This document shows positions 47,241-57,744 of a DNA stretch of 64,000 bases, in pieces. Source of the stretch: Bettongia penicillata ogilbyi (taxonomy: Eukaryota > Chordata > Mammalia > Diprotodontia > Potoroidae); the NCBI GenBank assembly GCA_023548195.1, contig JAJHZJ010000076.1:625378-689377 (forward strand), written 5' to 3'. The notes beneath the pieces were generated by a model. The model was not told the origin of the DNA. It did no database searches and was given only the letters and a program-made list of their open reading frames with translations. A program made the translations under genes and the position numbers. Within the stretch, counting starts at the first letter, position 1. Each line of letters begins with the position of its first letter.

Positions 47241-48201
47241 AGGGAAAGAGAACTCACATGAGACTTACTAAAGTTGAACTCTTTACATTCCTACATGGAA
47301 AGATTGTATTTGTAACTCTTGAAACTTTTCTCAGTATTTGGTTAGGTGGAGGGCTTATACACGCATACATATAGACAGAGGGCACAGGGTGAGTTGAATA
47401 GGAAGGAATGATATCTAAAAAATACAATTAAGGGGTGAGAGAGGAATATATTGGGAGGAGAAAGGGAGAAATGAAATGGGGCAAATTTTCTCTCATAAAA
47501 GGGGCAAAGGCTTTTTCAGTGGAGGGGAAAAGCAGGGAGAGATGAGGGGGAACAAGTGAAGCTTACTCTCTTCATATATGATGTAAGGAGGGAATAAGAT
47601 GCTCACCTAATTTGGTAAGAAAATCTATCTTACACTACAGGAAAGCAGGGAAGAAGGGCAGAAGTGGGGTAGGAGGATGATAGAAGGGAGAGCAAATGGG
47701 AAGAGGGAGTAGTTAGAAGTAAACACTTTAGGGAAGGGACAAGGTCTAAAGAGAAAATGGAATAAATAGGGGGCAGGATAGGATGGAGAGAAATATAGTT
47801 AGTCTTTCACAACAGGACTATTATAGAAATCTTTAGCAAAACTATACATATATAGCCTGTATTGAATTGCTTACCTTCTCAGTGGGAATGGGGGTGTGTA
47901 GGAGGAAGGAAGAGAGGTTGGAACTCAAATTTTTAGGAACAAATGTTGAGAATTTTTTTTACATGCAACTGGGTAATAAGAAATGTAGGTAATGTAGTAT
48001 GGAAATCTATCTTGCAGTATAAGAAAAGAGAAAAAAATGGGAATAAGGGAGGGGAGGGGTGTAATAGAAGGGAGGGCAGATTTAGGGAGGAGGAAATCAG
48101 AATACATGGTGGTTTGGGGTGAAGGAGTGGAGAGATGGGGAGAAAATTTGAAACTCAAAATCTTGTGAATAAATAAATAAAAGGAAACATCGAAGAGAGG
48201 G

Positions 48202-48779
48202 TTAATGGAACTTGAAAAATGATTGACTATCAGTACTGATGAAGAGAGATGATTACCTCTTCAACTTACTTTTCCCCCACTTTTTCCCCCTCCTTGAAAT
48301 ACTTCTCTTATTTCAAGAAACACTTCATTGTCCCTTATAATCTGAAGAACAGGTATATCTTTCCGACACTTTCATCTTTTGTCCAAGCTTGGAAACCCAC
48401 TTCTACTGTTTCCACTTGGTGGGAACACATAGTGTTTTCTCTGTTTAATATTACAAAATTATTCTTACCCTCCAAGATTTGTTAAATAAAGTTGCTCAGG
48501 CCTGTGAAATCTTTTATTAGAGCTTCTTTGTTTTGCATGGCTCTTTGCTCTACTGGGGACTGGTTTATTGATGCCTGCTGAGAAAGGCTTTTTTAAAATG
48601 GTGAACTTCATGCTTTCTCTCAACCTAAGAGACAAAGGTGTCTTCACATTTATCAATTTCTTCCTGAGTCCTAATATAAGCCAAAACTGCTTTAGTTCTT
48701 AAAGAATAAGTCAATATCCAGTAAGGCACTATCAGTTAAACCTAATTGCTCCTTACTTTATTCTTGTTACCAAAATTGA
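48202..48779. other. unassigned DNA
   Basis: No supported feature. Confidence 0.4.
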
Positions 48780-49365
48780 AATCTTCCTTGTGTTTCTCTA
48801 AGCAGCACATATTCTTACCCCTTAAGTAAAAGCCACTATAACTCTTTCTTTCCTCTAGGATGAAATATAGACTCTTTGGCTTTTAATGCCTCTTTATCAT
48901 GGTTTCACCCCACTTTTTCAGATTTATGATGCCTTGCTCTCCTTCCTGCCCTCTAAATATCAGACAAATTAGCCTGCCTGTTGTTCATCCTTCACAACCC
49001 ATCTGCTGTCTCTGTGCCTTTGTAGAAATTCTCTACAATCGCTGTCCACTCACATTCTTGAAATTCCTTCCTTCTTTTTCTCAGTCACATAAATCTCTGA
49101 TTCCCTCTGAAGAATATCTCAGTGCTACATGAATTGTATATGTAGACTTTAATACTATATGAATCTGTTACTGTTTCCCTAGATAAATTTACTCTGATAT
49201 TTAAGATTTACTTACATAAGGTGTCCTTTCTCCCAACTTCCACTGAATATAAACTCCTTGAGATCAGAGACACAAGTATCCTTCCTGTTGATATGCTGGT
49301 GACCTAGCACAGTACCTACTTACCAGGCACCAAATAAATGTTTGCTAATTAATTGATTGACTTAG
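48780..49365 (+). mobile_element. L2 LINE 3' fragment, plus strand
   Basis: Words in L2 order: 'tctaggatgaaatatagactctttggcttttaatgcc', 'ctctgtgcctttgtagaaattctc', 'cataaatctctgattccctctgaagaa', 'atataaactccttgagatcagagac', 'gacctagcacagtacctacttaccaggcaccaaataaatgtttgc'. Confidence 0.65.
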
Positions 49366-50961
49366 AGATACAGAGCAGATCTAACAAACAGTAGTGAAGG
49401 TACATTTTGAGTCTTTTGACTCTATGAGTTTTGAAATAAAAGTGTAATAGGGATAGAGAAATTTGCCATGTAGATGTTCAAAGTAAAATGACAAAAAAAA
49501 TTATGACTAATTACAGTTTAATGGAATTTTGGGATTAGAATGGTTCATAAACCATATACACAAATAAGAATCTTTCTATGAAATAGTCTTTGCTAGAAAG
49601 CATCCTTCGGCGAGGGAGAACACATTCTTTTTTAGGGCATCCCATTTCACTTTTAGATAAATTTGTCAAGAAGTGTTTTCTTTTCCCACTTATTCAGCTC
49701 ACATTACTTCTGAGTATCTTCTGTTCATTGTTCATAATTCTATCCTCTGGAGGTAAAACAGAACAAATCCAATCCCTCTTCCACATTGCAGACTTTTAAA
49801 TGTATGAATGTCCCCATAAATCATCACTTCTTTAAGATAACTATTCCCTTTAGTTGACATATTAAAATTGCGATCTGCTAAAGACTCAAGAATATTTTCA
49901 AACAAACTATCTCTATCCATGCCTCATTCTGGGAATATTTGTGAGGCTAACTTTTAAAGTTAACTTTAAGACTTTCAATTTCAATTTAACAAATTATAAT
50001 TAGACAGTCTTTAATTATACTTAGACTTTACATTTGTCCAATATTTTAACAGGTTGAGATATTTTTTCTGTAAATGAGATCTATACAAGATGAATTAAAA
50101 AAAAGTGGAGAGAGGGAAAACCCTTTCTCTAAGTGGGATGATTGGAAAAGGTTGCTTGTAGCAGGTGGAATTTAGGTGGAATTTCACGTAAACTGGAGAG
50201 AACAGGAGACAGAAGTTGCTTTTCAAAGATCACCAACTGAAAGCTGATTCATTTGCTAATTAGTGATTACCCATTCTATAATCCCATCAAATATATAGAG
50301 AAATTGAAAAGATGCAAAATGAGTAAAAACATGTAGGTATTTCTTCATACTTTCTTCAAAAGTTATAAGCAGACTACTCTCAATTTCACATCCTTCACAA
50401 TTTGTGAATGGGCTACTCAAGAAATAAGTCATTTAGACTTTAACAGTGTTTTTAGTGCAAATACAATTACTCTAAATCTGATGATAGGGAATTAACATCT
50501 CATGAACTTAATCTAATCGTATGAGAAGCCTGATGATCAGGTATACATGTCAACATGTCAGGAAAAATAAAAGAGAGAAGTAAGAAGACTTCAAATTTTA
50601 GAACAGAGAATGTTACATTTATTCTAAAACAATAATATAAAATAATACAAAAGAAAAGGTTATGTAATGATTATTTAGATGGGGAGGTAGTGACCATTAA
50701 GAAGCAGGTCAACTTTGCAATGTACCAGATAAATCTTGTTTACTTTTTTTCAGTTTTATAATACTAGTAAATTAGGAGAATTCCATATGCCATATTGGAG
50801 TTCATTAAAGTATTTGTCAAAGTTTCTCTCATGCAACACTTACTAAAAATATGAAAAAAGAAATTCATCTAAATAATACTACAGTTATTTAGACTCAAAA
50901 TTGATGGAATCGTATCCAAAGACTTATCACAAATGCATTAGTGCCTATTTGGAGTAAAATT
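49366..50961. other. unassigned AT-rich DNA
   Basis: No gene is supported. The frames at 49590-49799 and 49732-49920 have no domain. Confidence 0.4.
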
Positions 50962-51003
50962 GTGTGTGTGTCTGTGTGTCTGTCTATGTGTGTGTGTATG
51001 TGG
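50962..51003. repeat. TG microsatellite
   Basis: An interrupted (TG)n run that directly abuts the broken 3' side of the HAL1 fragment to its right. Confidence 0.85.
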
Positions 51004-51626
51004 GTAATCCCACAATTTTTAAATTGTCTCTTCTGGATCTATTTTCCAAGTCAGTTGTTTTTCCAATGAGATATTTCACATTCTCTTCCATTTTTTCATT
51101 CTTTTGGTTTTCTTTGGTGATTCCTTGGTTTCTCAGAAAGTCATTAAACTCCATCTGTTCCATCCTAATTTTGAGAGAACTATTCTCTTCAGTGAGCTTT
51201 TGAACCTCTTTTTCCATTTGGCTAATTCTGCTTTTGAAAGCATTCTTCTCCTCATTGGCTTTTGGAACCTCTTTTGCCAACTGAGTGAGCCTATTTTTCA
51301 AGGTGTTATTTTCTTCAGCATTTTTTTGGGTCTCCTTTAACAAGGTATTGACCCGTTTTTCATGCTTTTCTTGCATCTCTCTCATTTCTCTTCCCAGTTT
51401 TTCCTCCACCTGTCTAACTTGATTTTCAAAATCCTTTTTGAGCTCTTCCATGACCTGAGCCCACCGGACATCAACTTCGGATGTCTAGGATACAGAATAC
51501 CCTGACCTCCACGTCTTTCCCTGATTGTGAGAATTGTTCTTCGTCAACAGAATTGAAAGGCAGCAACATCTGTACCCCATCAAAGTAGCTTTCTATAGTC
51601 TTATTTTTCTTTCCTTTTCTGGGCAT
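51004..51626 (-). pseudogene. ORF1 protein fragment with intact coiled coil
   Basis: ATG 51626 gives MPRKGKKNKTIESYFDG. After a stop and a frame change near 51451-51500, an uninterrupted frame runs leftward from 51451 and still covers the coiled coil: repeated heptads such as NTLKNRLTQLAKEV and NAFKSRISQMEKEVQKL, then the polar linker and LENRSRRDNLKIVG. This is the trimerisation part of an L1 ORF1p. The RNA-binding core and C-terminal domain are missing, so it cannot act as a chaperone. Confidence 0.75.
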
Positions 51627-52345
51627 TTTCCCAGCCAGTTACTTGACTTCTGAGATTCCTCTCCACCCCCGCCTAGATCCGTCCAGCTAGTGCTTGGGGT
51701 CTGAAATTCAAATGGCCTTTCAGGGTGGGAGAGGCTGTTATTCAATGTGAGCTTAAGTTCTGGTGCTGGGGTGGGGGCAGGGCTGCCTCCCAGGCTCAGT
51801 TCCCTCAGGGGCTTTATGCAGAGACCTTCAGTAATGGAGCAAGTCCGGGCAGGGACATCTCCCAGGATCAGTTTTCTCAGGGGGTTTATGCAGAGACCTT
51901 CAGTAATGGCCCTGAACTTCTGCCTGCTGCTCCAGGGGTTCTGGGCCGCGGCTGTCTCTGCCTCTGCCTCCCGAGGGAGCCGAGTGATGGAGACACCCCA
52001 CTCCCCTCTCAGCCAGCCCAGAAGTCTCTCTCACTGACTTGTAGCGTCTGTGGGCGGAGGGCTCTTCTCGGCCCTGGAGATTCCATCCCTGAAGCCTGCC
52101 TGGATCTGCTCCTCTGGGCCGTGTGACCAGGGCTGGGCAGGCGTGTACTCTGCTGTCTGGAGCACAATGGATCCCTGGGGACGGCTCTCCAGGGCTCTCT
52201 GGAATGGAAATCTTTTCCATTGTGTTTCTGCACACCTTGCAGTGCTCCAGAATTTGTGGGGAGTTGTTTTTGCAGGAAATACATGGGCTGTGGGTTCGGA
52301 GCTAGCATAAGTGAGTCTTTCTACTCCACCATCTTGGCTCCTCCC
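51627..52345 (-). promoter_or_regulatory. HAL1 5' UTR with two monomers and YY1-like element
   Basis: The GC-rich 5' UTR contains two 72-base monomers and CCAAGATGGTGG at its outer end. It lies about 80 bases from, and points away from, the 5' end of the plus-strand L1 at 52425. Confidence 0.6.
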
Positions 52346-54100
52346 CACCTTGATGATGAAAATTAAACATTTAATAGGAATAATTTTGCATTTTAAATTT
52401 AATGAAAATAAGTTAAGATGGATGAGTGCAGCCATGATGCTCGAATAAAAGTAGGAACTCAGCTGAGTTCTTTTAAATTTCTCTCCAAATAGCCTTAAAA
52501 TAATGCCTCAAAGTGAATTCTGGAGTGGAAGAATGAACAAAAGGACAGGGTGAAACAGTACACTAATTCAAAACAACTTAGAAAGACACCAATCTCAGTC
52601 TATCTCATTGCAGTGAGAAGAAAATGAGATCAAGGCAGCTACATGTAACTCTTAAAAGAAAATGTGAATTGATCTCACACAATGGAAAATTCAGAAAGGA
52701 TATTATGTCCTATAAAAGAGGCAGAAAAAAGATGGGAGGTGGAAAAGAAAGTGATGCACAAAAGAGTCAAAACCATGGTAAAAGAGGCATAAAACATTTT
52801 GAAAAAATACCCTTTTAAAAAGAATTGGTAAAATATTAAAACAGGGACAAAAATTCCCTGAATAGATGAATTGCTTAAGAAAGAAAACTAGTAATGAAAC
52901 AAAATAAGTACAAATATTCGCTGAAGAAAAGAACAAATTTAAAAGTATAATTGAACAAGTAGAAAAGATTCCCTGAAAAAAATTCCTGAATAACTAGAAT
53001 TGGTGAAGTGCAGGCTAATGATTATATAAAACATAAAGAAAAAAATAAAACAAAATCAAAAGAATGAAAAAATTGAAAAAAACGTGAAATATCTCAGTGG
53101 AAAAACAACTAATTTGGAAAATAATTTGAAGACAAATAACTTAAAAGTTATCATGCTACCCAAAAGCCACAATTAAAAAAAGAAATTCTCGACATCATAT
53201 TTCAAGAAGTTATGAGGAAAAAATATAGTAATAACCAAGAACTAGAAGTAAAACAAAAATTGAAAGAATCCATCAAAACCTCCTGAAAGATATCCCAAAA
53301 TGGAAACTCCCAGGAATATTTTAACCAAAATCCAGAATTCTGAGGTCAAGAAGAAAATATTGCAGGCAACCAGAAAGAAACAAATGAAATATTATGGAAC
53401 CAGATTCAAGATAACATAAGATTTAGTAGCTTCTACATTAAAATATCAGAGGGTTTGAATTATATTCTATACATCAAAGAGGCAGGTTACAACCACAAAT
53501 CACCTCTCCCCCAAAAATCAAATATAATCCTTCAAGGGGTAAAGAGTGAATATTTAATAACTTAGAAGACTTTCACGCTTTCCTTATGAAAAGACCAAAG
53601 CTGAATTGAAAATCTGGCATTCAAATACAAGACCCATGAGATTCATAAAAAGAAAGGTAAATGGGAAAGATAAATCATAATGGCTTAAATAAGATTAAAT
53701 TGTTCACATCCTACATGGGAGTGATACTTGAAACTCCTAAAAAATCTCATTATTAGGGCAGTGAGAAGGATAGACAGAGGTCATGGATAAGAGTTGACTA
53801 TGATGAAATGATACAAAAAAATAATGGATAAAAAAAGAATGAATTGGGAGAAGGGAGAGGTAGAAGGAAGTAAATAATCTTACAGAAAAAGAAGAGCGAA
53901 TTGGAAGGCAAGATGGAGGTTGGCAGGTAATTCTCAAACCTTACCCTCATTGGAATTGACTAAAGAGGCAATAATATACACTCAGATCTGTATTGAAAAA
54001 TTAAAGAACAAAGGAATAGTAGAAGGAGGGAATTTGATTGGAGAAAAAAATATATTGTGGGAGGTCATGGCCAGAATCAAAACACATTTGAAGAGGGGCA

Positions 54101-54163
<63 letters not shown>

Positions 54164-54247
54164 GAGACAGAGAGAGAGAGAGAGACAGAGAGACAGAGAG
54201 AGACAGAGACAGAAAGAGAGAGAAAGGAGGGAAGGAGAGAGAGAGAA
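54101..54247. repeat. (GA)n/(GACA)n microsatellite in the L1 spacer
   Basis: About 145 purine-rich bases within the ORF1-ORF2 spacer of the old L1. The 121-codon Arg/Glu-rich frame and its Leu/Ser-rich complement are artefacts. Confidence 0.9.
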
Positions 54248-54733
54248 TCAGCAAATATGGGGAAAAGTATGAGAAAGGGAAATAAAAATTAATCAAAATT
54301 GTGAATGTTAATGAGATGAGTTTATCCTTAAAACATAAGTCGGCAGCAGAGTCAATTAAAAGAAAAAACAGAATCCTACAATATGTTGTTTACAAAGACA
54401 TTGAAGCAGAGATACATACACAAGGAAAAAAATAGAAAAATGGAGAACATTATTAATTTCCAATTGTAGTAAAAAAAAAGCACGTATAGCAATCGTCATC
54501 TCAGACAAAGTAAAAACAAATATAGATCTAATTTCAAAAGATAAATGGAGAAGTTATATTTTTATAAGGTACCACAGAAAATGAAGGAATATCAATATTA
54601 AACACATATGCACCAAATAATATTATATACAAATACTTGAAGAAAAACTAAAAGTTACAAGAGGAAATAGGCAATAAAGCCCTACTGTTGTGGAAACTCA
54701 ACTGGACCTTTTCAGAATTTTAGATCTAGTCTA

Positions 54734-54893
54734 GACATGCACACACGTGTGTATACACACACACACACTTATATATTACATAGATATTTATATGGGCACA
54801 CATATATACCTATATTATAGACATACATACATAAATATACATGTGTGTGTATGCATATGTGTGTATGTATACACACACACATATATATCATAA
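54734..54893. repeat. CA/TA microsatellite inside L1 ORF2 remnant
   Basis: Two (CA) runs with intervening ATAC and ATGT steps disrupt the endonuclease part of ORF2. Confidence 0.85.
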
Positions 54894-55669
54894 AATACAT
54901 AAGAAAAAAGTAAGAAAATGAATGTAATTTTAGAAAACTTTGATATTATAAAGCTCTGGAGAAAATTGAATGGGAATAGAAAGGAATATGCCTTTTCCTC
55001 AACATTATATGGCACCTACAGAACTTTGCCACATTTTAAGCCATAAAAATCTTACAACTAAATGCAAATAAAGCAAATTAGGTGAATCCTTCTTAGATCA
55101 AAATGCAATACAAATTATTTTCAGTAAAAGACCATGGAAACAATAAAAATAAATTAGTTCTTAATCCTAAAGAATGAGTGGGTCAAAGAAAAATGTGAAA
55201 CAATGAATAATTTCATTGAAAAGAATGACAACAATAAAACAACATGTCACTATTAATGGGATGTAGGCTAAGTAACAGTTGAGGAAATTTTTTTTATGTC
55301 TAAATGCTTACATAAACAAAATACACAAAGAGTAGAATAATGAATTGGATAGGCAACTAAAAAAAAATTGACAAAGCTCTAATTAAAAATTCCCAGTTAA
55401 ACACTAAACAGGATATCTTGAAAAGAAAAGGAGAATTTACTAAAATTGAAAATAAGAAAACCATTGAAATAATAAGTACAACTTGGAGGTGTTTTTATTA
55501 GAAAAAAGCATAATAGATAAACAATTGAATTATTTGATTAAAATAGTAAGATAAAGAAATTAATAGCATTAAAATGAAAAGGTATATTCATAACCAATTT
55601 TAAAGCAATTATTAGGAGATATTTTGCCCAATTATATACCAATAAACATAAAAATTTAAGTTAAATATG

Positions 55670-55748
55670 TATACATGAACATACATATATGTATATATGT
55701 GCTACACATATGTATGTATATATGTAATATATATACATATATATTTCT
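55670..55748. repeat. TA/TG microsatellite inside L1 ORF2 remnant
   Basis: ATAC/ATGT/TATA steps interrupt the reverse-transcriptase part of ORF2. Confidence 0.85.
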
Positions 55749-57082
55749 AAATAACAAAGGTGAAAACACAATACCTAAATAATCCTGTCTAAGATCAGGA
55801 AATGTAATAAGCTAACAATGAACTCCCTAAGGAAAAAATCCTTGGTATCAGGTAGATTTAAAGTAATCTCTAGCAAACACTTAAAGGGCTATAATTTTAA
55901 TGATCTATGTTATTTCAAAAAATAGACAAAGAAGGAATCCTGAAAAATTTCTTTTACTGCAGAACTATGGTGCTGATAAATAAGCTAGAAAGAGGAAAAA
56001 TAGGAAAAGTAAACTACAGAGTGATTTCCAAAGTGAATATTGATGCAACGAAAATAAATCAAATACTAGTACAGAGATTATAGCAATATGTCACATAAAT
56101 TATAAACTATGACCCGTTGAGACCTCTACCAGGAATGCAGGGATGGTTCAATATTTGGAAAACTCTGAGCATAATTGACCGTATAAATATCATCAGCAGA
56201 AATCATATGATTATCTCAATGATGCAGAAAAGTTTTTGTCAAAATATAACACCCATTCCCATTAAAAAAAAAAAACAAAAGAAAGCCTAGGAACAAATTA
56301 ATCTGCCTTTAAAATTACAAGTAATATCTGTCCATAACATTAGAAACCATTATCTGTAATGAGAATAAGCTAAAAATACTATTAGTAATAAAAAATGGTG
56401 AAGTATGGATTCCCAGTATCACCGGTATTATTTAATATTGTACTAGAAATGTTAGCTAAACACTAAGAAAAGAAAAAGAAATATTGCAATAGGCAACAAG
56501 AAAATAAAAGTCAATCTTTGAAAATGATATGGTGGTATACTTAAAGAATTAACTAAATACTATTTGAAATCATTAAACACTTGAGCAAAGTTGTAGGACC
56601 TAAAATAAATCCACAAAAACTATCACCATTTCTGTATATTATCAACAGTAGCAAGGGAGAAAGAGAAACCTCACTTAGGAAAATTGTAGACAGTATAAAA
56701 TACTTGGGAATACGCCTGTCAAGACAAACCCAGGAATATATGAACACAATTACAAAACACTTTACAGACTAATAAAGTCAAATCTAAGGAATTAAAAAAA
56801 TGTTAATTGTTAATGGATGTGTTGAACAAATATAATAAAAATGAAAATTCTACTTAAACTTACTTACTTATTCAGTGCCATACCAATCAAACTTCCAAAA
56901 AATATTTTATAGAGCTCGAAAAACTAGTAACACAATTGATTTGGAAGAACAGTAGGTCAAGAGTATCAAAGGAATGAATGAACCAATAATAACGTGAAGG
57001 AAGGTTGCCTAACTGTGCCAGATCTCTAACTATATTATAAAGCAGTAATCATCAAACCCATTTGTTACTGGCTAAGAAATAG

Positions 57083-57744
57083 TCACTCTTCTTAGGCAAG
57101 TGCTCTTCAAGGGTGTGCCATGTTCAGCTCCAGTGCCGAGATTGTGAAATCCAATGGATGAAAGTCAGACAAGTTCAAGCCTGGCATTTCACAGGCTTTA
57201 TTGGAATTGGAGACAAACTCTGACTCAAAGGCTCAATTAAGAGAGCAGAATATCACAACAGCTAAAGAAATTGAAGTTGGTGGTGGCAGAAAAGCTCTCA
57301 TTACTTTTGTTCCAGTTCCTCAGCTAAAACCTTTTCAGAAGATCCAAGTATGACTAGTCTGTGAATTGGAGAAAATATTCAGTGGCAAACACGTGGTCTT
57401 TAGTGCTCAGGGGAGAAGTCTTCCTAAACCCACAAGAGAAAGTCATAGAAAACATAAGCAAAAGTGTCCCAGGAACCCTTGACGGCTGTACATGATGCAA
57501 TTCTTGAAGATCTTCTCTTTCCAAGTGAAATTGTTGGCAAGAGAATCCGTGTGAAACTAGATGGAAGCAGACTCATAAAGGTTCATTTGAATAAGGCACA
57601 CCAGAACAATGTGGAGCACAAGGCAGAAACATTTTCTGGCATTTATAAGAAACTGACAGGCAAAGATATTAATTTTGAATTCCAAGAATTACGACAGTAA
57701 ATGAAGAAATGATTAAATAAAAGTCCATTGTTCATAAAAAAATA
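57083..57744 (+). pseudogene. RPS7: RPS7 processed pseudogene (full-length retrocopy)
   Basis: RPS7 is a 194-residue protein of the small ribosomal subunit. The copy is intronless from a short 5' UTR starting with a pyrimidine tract (CTCTTC, 5'TOP type) through ATG 57120 to stop TAA 57698-57700, polyadenylation signal AATAAA at 57716 and an A-rich tail to about 57750. The N-terminal reading (MFSSSAEIVKSNG) meets a stop at codon 14. A second stop (TGA for an expected Arg codon, CpG-type decay) follows QKIQV. A one-base deletion just before [12 protein letters not shown] shifts the frame. The last 75 or so codons are open. AAGAAATAG (57074-57082) and AAAAAATAG (57745-57753) are the likely target duplication, as expected for L1-driven retroposition. 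Confidence 0.93.

Larger units (their letters stand above)
45405..48201 (+). mobile_element. HAL1 (half-L1), complete, with 18 bp target-site duplication
   Basis: The target duplication is 45405-45422 and 48184-48201, identical at 17 of 18 bases (GAAACAT[T/C]GAAGAGAGGG). Between them: a 5' end reading TGGAGCCAAGATGGCAGAGTAG, a 5' UTR to about 46134 without monomers, a decayed ORF1 (46135-47240), a purine-rich 3' UTR collinear with the 8.8-9.9 kb copy, and a tail of AATAAATAAATAAAA. No ORF2 is present, and the duplication shows none was lost after insertion. The few mutations between duplication copies contrast with the heavier decay of ORF1. Confidence 0.85.
51004..52345 (-). mobile_element. 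HAL1/L1 5' part: 5' UTR plus most of ORF1, minus strand
   Basis: Read from 52345 leftward: GGGAGGAGCCAAGATGGTGGAGTAG 5' end, a GC-rich 5' UTR with two monomers (ctcccaggctcag-type at 51787 and 51859, spacing 72), ORF1 from ATG 51626, a coiled coil, and an abrupt end at 51004 just after the RRM junction (LENRSRRDNLKIVGLP). The 3' side is missing, so L1 or HAL1 origin cannot be settled; the 5' UTR and ORF1 closely match the HAL1 at 8.8-12.8 kb. Confidence 0.75.

Noticed and set aside
53920..54285. 121-codon Arg/Glu-rich open frame
   Set aside because: It is the translation of a GA microsatellite; its complement is a Leu/Ser-rich artefact.
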